Assembly: GCA_944380845.1 (NCBI GenBank)
Contig: CALWIU010000029.1
Span: 1-33,501 of the forward strand
Direction of reading: 5' to 3'
DNA length: 33,501 nucleotides
From: an uncultured Clostridia bacterium
GTDB taxonomy: Bacteria > Bacillota > Clostridia > Oscillospirales > Acutalibacteraceae
How positions within the stretch are numbered: the first letter of the stretch is position 1; each line of letters begins with the position of its first letter. Positions 1 to 6,406 of the stretch are shown piece by piece. The notes under the pieces were generated by a model, which was given only the letters and a program-made list of their open reading frames with translations, searched no databases and was not told where the DNA came from. A program made the translations under genes and the position numbers.

Positions 1-386
1 AAATCCGCTGTCGCCTTGTTATTGGCGATGGGGATATCGAACACCTGCGCAATTCGCAAAAGCGCCTTGACATCCGGGTCATGGGGCTGGGCGGTCAGGG
101 GGTCGGAGAAAAAGATGACGATATCAATTTTGCCATCCACGATCATGGCGCCGATCTGCTGGTCGCCGCCAAGCGGGCCGCTGTTGAAGCCCCGGATGGG
201 CAAACGGGTGCGCTCGGCAATCATACGGGCGGTGGTGCCGGTGCCAAACAGAAAATGATGTTTCAAAATGTCGGCGTTCTTTTGACACCATTCGATGATT
301 TCTTCTTTTTTGTTATCATGTGCGATCAGGGCGATGTTTTTCTGCTTCCCGATCACAGCTTCCTGGTAGGAATAGGAAAATTCCAT
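1..386 (-). CDS. mgsA: Methylglyoxal synthase (partial, runs off left edge)
   Basis: Converts dihydroxyacetone phosphate to methylglyoxal and phosphate, a cytosolic bypass of lower glycolysis that relieves phosphate limitation. The 128 residues present contain the family core in order: a phosphate-binding GTGTTARMI segment, the SGPLGGDQQIGAMI loop carrying the catalytic Asp, and HDPDVKALLR with the active-site His and Asp. Length to the edge fits a protein of about 140-150 residues, so only the last 15-25 residues should be missing. The ATG at 386 is preceded by AAGGAGGA with 7-8 nt spacing, which fixes the start. It appears to be transcribed alone from its own promoter (420-448); no neighbour shares its pathway. 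Assignment is very secure. Confidence 0.96.
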   Translation of the reverse strand, partial: MEFSYSYQEAVIGKQKNIALIAHDNKKEEIIEWCQKNADILKHHFLFGTGTTARMIAERTRLPIRGFNSGPLGGDQQIGAMIVDGKIDIVIFFSDPLTAQPHDPDVKALLRIAQVFDIPIANNKATAD

Positions 387-419
387 GGTGCGCGTCCTCC
401 TTATTTTGTCTACAGAAAA

Positions 420-448
420 AGACTAACACAGCGGCAGAAAAAAAGCAA
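420..448 (-). promoter_or_regulatory. Candidate sigma-A promoter for mgsA
   Basis: On the minus strand TTGCTT (448-443) lies 17 nt from TAGTCT (425-420), about 35 nt upstream of the mgsA start. Both hexamers deviate from consensus, so this is moderate evidence only. Confidence 0.4.
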
Positions 449-640
449 TCGGTTTGTCGAAATTTCCCGCGGCACCGGCAAAAAAAGATGAAAAGGCGGA
501 GCACAAGAGAAAAACGGAAAGGAATGGATGGAACGAGGGGAAGATGTGAATAGGAGAAGAAAAAGCGCCGGGAATAGCGGAAAAAGTTTGTGCGGAGAAA
601 ACGCGGAGAAACCAGCGGCGAAGAGAGCGGCAAAAGGAGA

Positions 641-836
641 CAGCGGGCAAGAAGACAGAAAAAAGGCTTTGGCGAGTGGCGGCGTATAAAGGTAGAGCCA
701 TGTCGTCAAAGCCGTTCAGTCAGAAGTGGTTTGTTTTTATTTTTCCGGTTCGGCGGGAAAGGATCGTCTTTCAGATGGGGCTGAATCCTCTTTTTCTTTT
801 TATTTTGGCGGTTCATCCTACCTGATCGACGGGCTG
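641..836. repeat. Palindromic repeat element, copy A
   Basis: Starts with CAGCGGGCAAGAAGACAG. A 49-bp hairpin core lies at 665-713, where GGCTTTGGCGA pairs with TCGTCAAAGCC and an inner TGGC pairs with GCCA around a TAAAG loop. A less strict 3' part follows, including GGATCGTC, TTTTGGCGGTTCA and CTGATCGACG. Copy B follows 222 bp downstream and copy C is at 8310-8516. This copy has a G-to-T change in the right arm and a weaker central GTA stem. Confidence 0.8.
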
Positions 837-862
837 CTTTCTTCCGTTTTTGCGAAAGAAGG

Positions 863-1036
863 CAGCGGGCAAGAAGACAGAAAAAAGGCTTTGGCGATTG
901 GCGGCGTACAAAGGTACAGCCATTTCGCCAAAGCCGTTCAGTCAGAAGCGGTTTGTTTTTCCGGTTCGGCGGAAGGATCGGCTTTCAGATGATGCCGATT
1001 TCTCTTTTTTTGTTCATCCCACTTGATCGACGGACT
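863..1036. repeat. Palindromic repeat element, copy B
   Basis: A second copy in the same orientation, identical to copy A over its first 30 bp (CAGCGGGCAAGAAGACAG then A6 and GGCTTT). The 49-bp core at 887-935 is the best paired of the three. The outer stem is GGCTTTGGCGA/TCGCCAAAGCC, the inner stem TGGC/GCCA, and the tip is GTAC-AAAG-GTAC. It ends in CACTTGATCGACGGACTG, matching copy C. There is no U-tract after the core, so it is not a simple terminator. Confidence 0.82.
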
Positions 1037-1193
1037 GAAGGAGCTTGCCAGCCGCCGGTTTTCATGGTAAGATTTTTGCTAATTCGCAACTATTTTTTGA
1101 TACAGCCGCCGGTTTTGTCCGGAGGGTGTTTTCTTTTTTCTTTTGGCTGTGAGCCTTCGCCATCCGCGTTTTGGAGACGGGGCACGGGGAAAA

Positions 1194-2465
1194 TCAGGTG
1201 CGGGATTGCCGTTTCAGCACTTCTTCAGCGGCTCGGAGAATGCCGACCTTGGCGCTGTGGTAGTTCAGTCCCCCCTGCATCCAGACTGCATAGGGTTCGC
1301 GCAGCGGCGCGTCGGCGGACAGCTCGATGGAAGAGCCCATGGTGAATGCCCCTGCCGCCATGATGACCTGACAGGGATAGCCGGGCATATCCCACGGTTC
1401 CGGCGTGACAAAGGAATCCACCGGTGAACCGGACTGTATCCCCCGGCAGAACGCGATCAGGTTTTCGGGATTTTGCAGCCGCAGTGCCTGAATGATGTCG
1501 CGTCGGGGCTCGTCCACGGCGGGCGTGGGAGAAAAGCCCATCTGCTCAAACAGAGCGGCGGCGAAAACGGCAGTTTTCAGCGCTTCGCCGGTGACATGGG
1601 GCGCATTGAAAAAGCCCATGAACAGTTCCCGGTTGTTGCCCAGGCTTGCGCCGACTTCCCGTCCCAGTCCCGGAACGGTCATGCGGTAGGCGCATTGCTC
1701 GATCCATTCCTTTTTTCCGGCGATATAGCCGCCGCAGGGGGCAATGCCGCCGCCGGGGTTTTTGATCAGCGATCCGGCGATCAGATCGGCGCCGGTTTCG
1801 GTCGGTTCGACCGTTTGTACAAACTCACCGTAGCAGTTATCGACCATAACCACCGCGTCGGAAACTTTTTTGACGGCTTCCGCTGCGCGTCCGATCTCTT
1901 CCGCCGACAGGCTCGGGCGCAGGGTATAGCCCCGCGACCGCTGGAAATAGACCAGCCGGACGGTGGGGTCGGCGCGCAGGGCGTCCTGTATGCCGTCCAG
2001 ATCGAGTTTGCCCTCGCCTGTCAGGTCAACCTGCTTGTAATGAATGCCGAAATCCGCAAGACTGCCCTGTCCCTTTTCGCCGGCAATGCCGATCACCGGG
2101 CATATGGTGTCATAGGGACGGCCGGTGACCGAAAGCATGGTATCGCCCGGCCGCAGTACGCCGAACAGCGCCGTGCCCAGCGTGTGGGTGCCGCAGGAAA
2201 AGCTGTGGCGGATCAGCGCGTCTTCGGCGCCGAAAGATTCCGCAACGACTTTGTCAAGCGCCTCGCGTCCCCGGTCGCTGTAGCCGTACCCTGTGGTCGC
2301 GCCGAAGCAGGCTTCGTCAATGCGGTTATGGATAAAAGCGGAAAGAACCTTCTGCTGGTTGTATTCCGTATTCTTTTCGATTTGCTCAAAATAAGGTTTC
2401 GCACGCGTTTCCGCCTTTTCGGCAAGCTGTTGTACGGTTTCGGAAAAGGTAAAAAAATGTTTCAT
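1194..2465 (-). CDS. YnbB-like PLP-dependent protein (methionine gamma-lyase family)
   Basis: A 423-residue member of the Met_gamma_lyase/aluminium-resistance-protein family (B. subtilis YnbB type), a fold-type I PLP enzyme of unproven substrate. Visible features are the N-terminal YNQQKVLSAF segment, the family signature FGATTGYGYSDRGRE, the SCGTHTL substrate-side loop, MVDNCYGEF with the PLP-pyridine Asp, and SLIKNPGGG with the presumed Schiff-base Lys at about residue 235. The ATG at 2465 overlaps the upstream GNAT stop as ATGA, arguing for translational coupling. A GTG five codons further upstream would also be in frame but is less likely. It is the last gene of the minus-strand operon. 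Family is secure; the biochemical reaction is not known. Confidence 0.9.
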   Translation of the reverse strand: MKHFFTFSETVQQLAEKAETRAKPYFEQIEKNTEYNQQKVLSAFIHNRIDEACFGATTGYGYSDRGREALDKVVAESFGAEDALIRHSFSCGTHTLGTALFGVLRPGDTMLSVTGRPYDTICPVIGIAGEKGQGSLADFGIHYKQVDLTGEGKLDLDGIQDALRADPTVRLVYFQRSRGYTLRPSLSAEEIGRAAEAVKKVSDAVVMVDNCYGEFVQTVEPTETGADLIAGSLIKNPGGGIAPCGGYIAGKKEWIEQCAYRMTVPGLGREVGASLGNNRELFMGFFNAPHVTGEALKTAVFAAALFEQMGFSPTPAVDEPRRDIIQALRLQNPENLIAFCRGIQSGSPVDSFVTPEPWDMPGYPCQVIMAAGAFTMGSSIELSADAPLREPYAVWMQGGLNYHSAKVGILRAAEEVLKRQSRT

Positions 2466-3190
2466 AGGGTCAGTTCCCACCAGATGTTAAAATTTTGATA
2501 GCCGATTTTTTGATAGAGCGGAAAAACCGATTCGACCGCACAGAGATAACAGGTTTTTCCCTTTTCGATCAGATCGCGACTCAGGGCGCGGACAGTGGCA
2601 TCGGCAAAGCCCCGGTGCTGCCAGTTTGGCAGGGTCCGCACACTGCCCAGCACGGCGGTTTTTTCGCTTTCCGCCGCGCTCAGCGCCAGGGAAACAATTG
2701 TTTCATCCCGGCGGACGGCGCGTATATGGCAAAAATCATGCCGCAGGCGGTGTGACATTTCGACATACCAGTCCCCGTAAAGGGTGCGGTCTTCCGGCGG
2801 CAGGTTGTATTGCAAACAGGAATAAATATCCCGCAGGGTCTCGGCGGTGATGCTCTCCGTTTCCCCGCTTGCTTCAGGCGCGGTTTGCAGCACCCCGACA
2901 ATGCCCCGGCGATCCAGCCGGGAAAAGGCGCTTTGCGGTACGGCGTCCTGTAGGCAGAACAGGCGTTTGCAGGGCAGAAAGGACAAAAGCGTCAGGATCT
3001 CATCGTCTGCTTTTCCGCACAGGATCGCCCATTCGCCGTGTGCGCTCAGCGCTGCGTCGCCGGAAAAAAAGAAATGGGCGCCGGGGTCGTTTTCATACAA
3101 GCGGAATTCATTCAGAATGCGGCAGCCGAAATTGTCCCGCTCACAAAAGGACAAAAACGCCTGTCTGTTTTCGGATGCGGCTTTAACCAT
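2462..3190 (-). CDS. GNAT-family N-acetyltransferase
   Basis: A 242-residue protein whose C-terminal half looks like a GNAT acetyl-CoA-dependent transferase. The segment VRTLPNWQHRGFADATVRAL matches motif A, with the pyrophosphate-binding Q-x-x-G-x-A-type turn, and YQKIGYQNF matches the terminal motif B strand. The N-terminal 110 residues have no motif I recognise. The ATG at 3190 lies inside the last codons of the upstream M42 gene (8-bp overlap) and has GAGGAAT about 7 nt upstream. An upstream ATG at 3208 lies deeper in that gene and is less likely. The acceptor substrate cannot be read from sequence; position behind two aminopeptidases might suggest an amino acid or peptide, but this is inference. 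Confidence 0.85.
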   Translation of the reverse strand: MVKAASENRQAFLSFCERDNFGCRILNEFRLYENDPGAHFFFSGDAALSAHGEWAILCGKADDEILTLLSFLPCKRLFCLQDAVPQSAFSRLDRRGIVGVLQTAPEASGETESITAETLRDIYSCLQYNLPPEDRTLYGDWYVEMSHRLRHDFCHIRAVRRDETIVSLALSAAESEKTAVLGSVRTLPNWQHRGFADATVRALSRDLIEKGKTCYLCAVESVFPLYQKIGYQNFNIWWELTL

Positions 3191-4202
3191 GCGCCAATTC
3201 CTCCGCAAGCGCCCGCAAAAGGCGCAGGGTCGGCTGAAGATCGCTTTCCTCTATCACGCAGGCGGGGGAGTGCAGATACCGGCAAGGCAGGCTGACCGCC
3301 AGCGTTTGCACGCCGCCGCGGCTCTTATGCACCGCGCCGCTGTCGTTGCCGCCTGCTACGGCGGTTTTGGTCTGGGCGGGAATGCCCTCCTGCTTTGCTT
3401 TGGTCATTGCCATCCGGTAGAGCGCGGACGGATAGATCGTCGCGCGGTCCATAAAGGATACGACCGGGCCTTTGCCCAATTCGCAGACGCGCTTTTCCCC
3501 TTCGACGCCGGCAAGATCGGAAGCGGTGGTCGTTTCCACCACCAGTGCATAATCCGGCGCTACGGTAAAGGCTGCCGCTTCCGCGCCGCGCAGCCCCACT
3601 TCTTCCTGAACGGTGAAAACAAAGGTCAGATCATAAAGCGGTTCTTCCTGCATCATGGTCAGCAGCAGCGCGCAGCCGACCCGGTCATCCAGCGCTTTGC
3701 CCTTGATCTTGCCGCCGAAGCGCACAAAATCCGAGAGGAACACGGCGGTGTCGCCGGGCTGGACGCGAAGAAGCGCTTCTTCCCGGCTGCTTGCGCCGAT
3801 ATCAAGAAACAGGTCTTCTGCTTTCGGATAGTGCCGCCGGGCTTCTTCGGGAATCAGGTGGCAGGGCACGGCGCCGATCACGCCGGTATCGCCGTTTTCG
3901 AGACGGACGCGCTTGCCGCAGAGCGATTCCGGGCTGATGCCGCCCAGCGGGGCGAAGCGAAGCAGCCCGTTTGTTTCCAAATGGGTAATTATCATGCCGA
4001 CTTCATCCATATGCGCTTCGAGCATGACTTTTTTTGCGGCTTTGTTTTTGCCTTTTCGGGTCACGATGAGGTTCCCCAGCGGGTCAACATGGGCTTCGGC
4101 TCCCCTGGGCAGACGGTGCAGAATATAGTCGCGCACCGCACCTTCGTTGCCGGAGGGGCCGTTCAGCAGGCTGAGCTGTTCGATTTGTTCCAGCAGTTCC
4201 AT
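3183..4202 (-). CDS. M42-family metallo-aminopeptidase (paralogue 1)
   Basis: Cytosolic di-zinc aminopeptidase of the M42 (TET/glutamyl aminopeptidase) family, 339 residues, expected to trim N-terminal residues from short peptides in large assemblies. Metal and catalytic positions are visible: H64 and D66 in HMDEVG, bridging D172 in ALDDRVG, catalytic E200 and ligand E201 in QEEVGLRG, and H311 in RYLHSPA. The usual DVT ligand motif reads VETTTASD here, with Glu in place of Asp. The start at 4202 is one base after the upstream paralogue's TGA, with AAAGGGGG upstream. It sits in tandem with a diverged paralogue, suggesting complementary specificities or hetero-oligomers (inference). Confidence 0.94.
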   Translation of the reverse strand: MELLEQIEQLSLLNGPSGNEGAVRDYILHRLPRGAEAHVDPLGNLIVTRKGKNKAAKKVMLEAHMDEVGMIITHLETNGLLRFAPLGGISPESLCGKRVRLENGDTGVIGAVPCHLIPEEARRHYPKAEDLFLDIGASSREEALLRVQPGDTAVFLSDFVRFGGKIKGKALDDRVGCALLLTMMQEEPLYDLTFVFTVQEEVGLRGAEAAAFTVAPDYALVVETTTASDLAGVEGEKRVCELGKGPVVSFMDRATIYPSALYRMAMTKAKQEGIPAQTKTAVAGGNDSGAVHKSRGGVQTLAVSLPCRYLHSPACVIEESDLQPTLRLLRALAEELAHG

Positions 4203-4203
4203 G

Positions 4204-5214
4204 TCACAGCCCCCTTTCTATCGCGTCCGCCAGCAGACGCGCGGTGTTTTCGATATCGGAAAGCCGGACGGTTTCGACCGGGGTGTGCATATTGCGGATC
4301 GGAATAGACAGCAGGGCGGTTTTTCGGCCGCCGGCAGCTTTGGAAATCACATCCGCGTTGGTGCCGGTTGCGCCGCCCATGATCTCGGCGGTGTGCGGCA
4401 GGTTTTTTTCTTCGGCAAGGCTGCGCAGGGCGCGGCTCAGGTCATGATCCAGCGCCGGTGAAAAACCGATCATCGGTCCGCTGCCCTGCTCGGCGGTATG
4501 CTCTTCCCGCGCGCCGGGCTGACGGGCAAAACTGACATCTACCACAAAGGCTTTTTCGGGGCGGAGCTGAAAAACAGCGGGGGACGCGCCGCGAAGCCCC
4601 GCTTCCTCCTGCGCGGAGAAGCAGAAGGCGAGATCGGACAGCGCGCCTCTTTCGGAAAGCAGGAAAGCGGTCAGCAGCAGCACCGCCGCGCCCGCGCTGT
4701 TATCCAGATACGGTGAGGTCACGACGCCGTCGGAGAGCGTATGAAAAGACGGGCGGAACAGAAGCCGGTCGCCCGGCTCGATGTCCGGCGGGAGAGATTC
4801 GCCGCAAAATCCGATGTCAAAAAGCAGATCTTCCGCCGGGGGCGCGTCGTAAACGGTCTGTCCGCGCAGATGAGGCGGCACGCTGGCGGCTACGGCGAAA
4901 AATTCTTTCTTCGCCGTATAAACGGTCATGTCCGCCGCTGCCAGAACCCGCGTGTCGGCTCTGCCAACCGGGGCGGCGTGCAGAAAGCCCTGCGGATCCA
5001 TGCCGGTAACGACAAGGCCGATTTTATCGATATGGGCGTCCAGCAGGGTTTTACCGGTGCCGAAAACAGCAAGCACATTGCCGAAACGGTCGGCTTCTAC
5101 CGCTGCGCCCAGCGGCGAAAAATACGATTGGAGCCAGGGAAGAGCGGCTTCCTCCCGGCCGGAGGGGGTCGGCAGCGCCGTCAGTTCCCGCAGGCATTGC
5201 AACAGGTCAAACAT
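4204..5214 (-). CDS. M42-family metallo-aminopeptidase (paralogue 2, diverged)
   Basis: A second M42 peptidase of 336 residues, clearly homologous to its downstream neighbour but well diverged. The metal ligands appear intact: H61 and D63 in DAHIDKIG, the Asp of YLDNSAG, both Glu of QEEAGLRG, Asp in VVDVSF and His in NMHTPVE. Two positions next to the metal site differ from the family norm. HxDE has become HIDK, and the usual DDR has become DNS. I chose the ATG at 5214 because AGGAG lies 9 nt upstream; the ATG at 5223 is also in frame but directly abuts that AGGAG. The gene overlaps the 3' end of the upstream yfbR-like gene by 8 bp. Probably an active peptidase of different specificity. Confidence 0.92.
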   Translation of the reverse strand: MFDLLQCLRELTALPTPSGREEAALPWLQSYFSPLGAAVEADRFGNVLAVFGTGKTLLDAHIDKIGLVVTGMDPQGFLHAAPVGRADTRVLAAADMTVYTAKKEFFAVAASVPPHLRGQTVYDAPPAEDLLFDIGFCGESLPPDIEPGDRLLFRPSFHTLSDGVVTSPYLDNSAGAAVLLLTAFLLSERGALSDLAFCFSAQEEAGLRGASPAVFQLRPEKAFVVDVSFARQPGAREEHTAEQGSGPMIGFSPALDHDLSRALRSLAEEKNLPHTAEIMGGATGTNADVISKAAGGRKTALLSIPIRNMHTPVETVRLSDIENTARLLADAIERGL

Positions 5215-5815
5215 GGCTTTCATCTCCTGTTCGGTCAGAAATCTGATCCAGCGTCAAATCAAAGGCGGGCAGAAATTCGTCGATAAAGACCTGCACTTCT
5301 GCAAGATCCATCTTTCGCAGGGCTTCGGCGGTGGATTCTTCCGCTTTGCTGAATTCGGCGTTGCCCGCCCGCCGTTCTTCGCGGCATTTGATATAAGCGC
5401 AGAGCTTATCCGCCGCTTTCACCAGCGGCCGCAGGGCTTCGTCTTTTTTTTCAGGCAGGAAAAAGGGCGTCATTTCTTCCCGCAGATCCTGCGGAAGGGC
5501 ACTCAGCAGCTTTTGTGACGCGGCTTTTTCCACTTCGGCGTAGGCGCTTTTGATGACGGGATTATAATATTTTACGGGCGTTGGCAGGTCGCCGGTCAAA
5601 ATTTCCGGCATATCGTGGTAAAGCCCCAGTACGGCGGCGCGTTCGGGGTCGATCTCTTTCCCGAAACGGCGTTTGGCAATCAGCGCCAGCAGGTGTGACA
5701 GCGCAGCGACTTCAAAAGAATGGGTGCTCAGGTTTTCCGGATAGGTATTGCGCATCAGCGACCAGCGGTCTACATATTTCATGCGTGACAAAAAAGCAAA
5801 AAACGGACTGTACAT
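5207..5815 (-). CDS. yfbR: 5'-deoxynucleotidase, YfbR-type HD-domain phosphohydrolase
   Basis: Dephosphorylates deoxyribonucleoside 5'-monophosphates in the cytosol, feeding nucleoside salvage. The 202-residue protein aligns along its length with E. coli YfbR (about 199 residues). Shared features are the start FFAFLSRMKYVDRWSLMRN, ENLSTHSFEVA with the first HD-domain His (about H32), LYHDMPEILTGDLPTPVKY with the H67/D68 pair and the specificity loop, and KAADKLCAYIKC with the last metal Asp. The start at 5815 has GGAGAAGCC immediately upstream. It is the first gene of the five-gene operon, 35 nt downstream of a good promoter. Deoxynucleoside salvage genes deoC and deoD lie elsewhere in the window. 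Confidence 0.93.
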   Translation of the reverse strand: MYSPFFAFLSRMKYVDRWSLMRNTYPENLSTHSFEVAALSHLLALIAKRRFGKEIDPERAAVLGLYHDMPEILTGDLPTPVKYYNPVIKSAYAEVEKAASQKLLSALPQDLREEMTPFFLPEKKDEALRPLVKAADKLCAYIKCREERRAGNAEFSKAEESTAEALRKMDLAEVQVFIDEFLPAFDLTLDQISDRTGDESHV

Positions 5816-5849
5816 GGCTTCTCCTTTCCAGATAAAGGCTACGGCATCC

Positions 5850-5878
5850 AGTATACCGCAAAACGCGCGGCAATGCAA
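5850..5878 (-). promoter_or_regulatory. Sigma-A promoter of the yfbR-M42-M42-GNAT-ynbB operon
   Basis: Minus strand TTGCAT (5878-5873), 17-nt spacer, TATACT (5855-5850), 35 nt upstream of the yfbR start. Good fit to a sigma-A promoter. Confidence 0.7.
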
Positions 5879-6311
5879 CGGCGGGGCAAAAAAAGAAATG
5901 ATGTTTCCCGCAGGCGGGCGCGGCTTCGCTCTGGTTGCTGCCGGGCGGCAAACAGGGGTTTCCCGAACCGCCGGGGGATGGAAAAAATTTCATACGCCCA
6001 AAGAATCTTTTTTCTGCATTCCGGAGAGGGGAGAGAGGTACCGGGTGGGAAATTTTCCGAATGGTTGGAAAGGGAAAAAGATTCAGGAACCGGCGGGAAA
6101 AGAAAAATGTTCCGAATCGAAGCGCAAATGGTTATATTGCATCGTTCCGCGGGCAGAATAAAAAGGAAAAGACAGGCAGGCGCGCCCCCTTCCCCCCGGC
6201 GGGTGAGGGCGGTTCTTTTTGCGGAGAGCGGCAAAAGCAAAAGGGGTTGTTCCGTCTGACCGGTTCGGCGGCGGGAATTTTATCCGGTTCGTTAATTTTG
6301 GCGAAAATCCC
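5879..6311. other. Purine-rich non-coding region between divergent promoters
   Basis: About 430 bp with plus-strand purine bias (runs such as GGGAAAAGAAAAA) and no credible gene. Competing frames on both strands reach 130 codons but are low-complexity, lack ribosome binding sites and resemble no family. I see no repeat element here. Confidence 0.5.
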
Positions 6312-6340
6312 TTGTATTTGCCCGGGCAATATAGTATAAT
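6312..6340 (+). promoter_or_regulatory. Sigma-A promoter of the 610-residue membrane protein gene
   Basis: TTGTAT (6312-6317), 17-nt spacer, consensus TATAAT (6335-6340). The gene's AAAGGAG lies at 6392-6398 and ATG at 6407, giving a leader of roughly 60 nt. Confidence 0.75.
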
Positions 6341-6406
6341 ATTTCCATTCCGCCCGAGGGCGGGTTCCGCACAGATTTACCGATCCCCATTAAAGGAGTT
6401 GTTTTC

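Larger units (their letters stand above)
387..1193. other. 807-bp non-coding region between ynbB-like gene and mgsA
   Basis: No credible gene on either strand: the overlapping short reading frames are low-complexity, lack good ribosome binding sites and conflict with one another. Positions 480-660 are strongly purine-rich on the plus strand. Two copies of a palindromic repeat element occupy most of 641-1036. The string CAGCCGCCGGTTTT occurs twice, near 1049 and 1103. I see no clear U-tract terminator for the minus-strand operon that ends at 1194. Confidence 0.6.

Noticed and set aside
5839-6339. Reading frames of 125-137 codons on both strands in the yfbR-6407 gap
   Set aside because: Low-complexity composition, mutually overlapping, lacking ribosome binding sites; a minus-strand frame would also cover the 6407 gene promoter.
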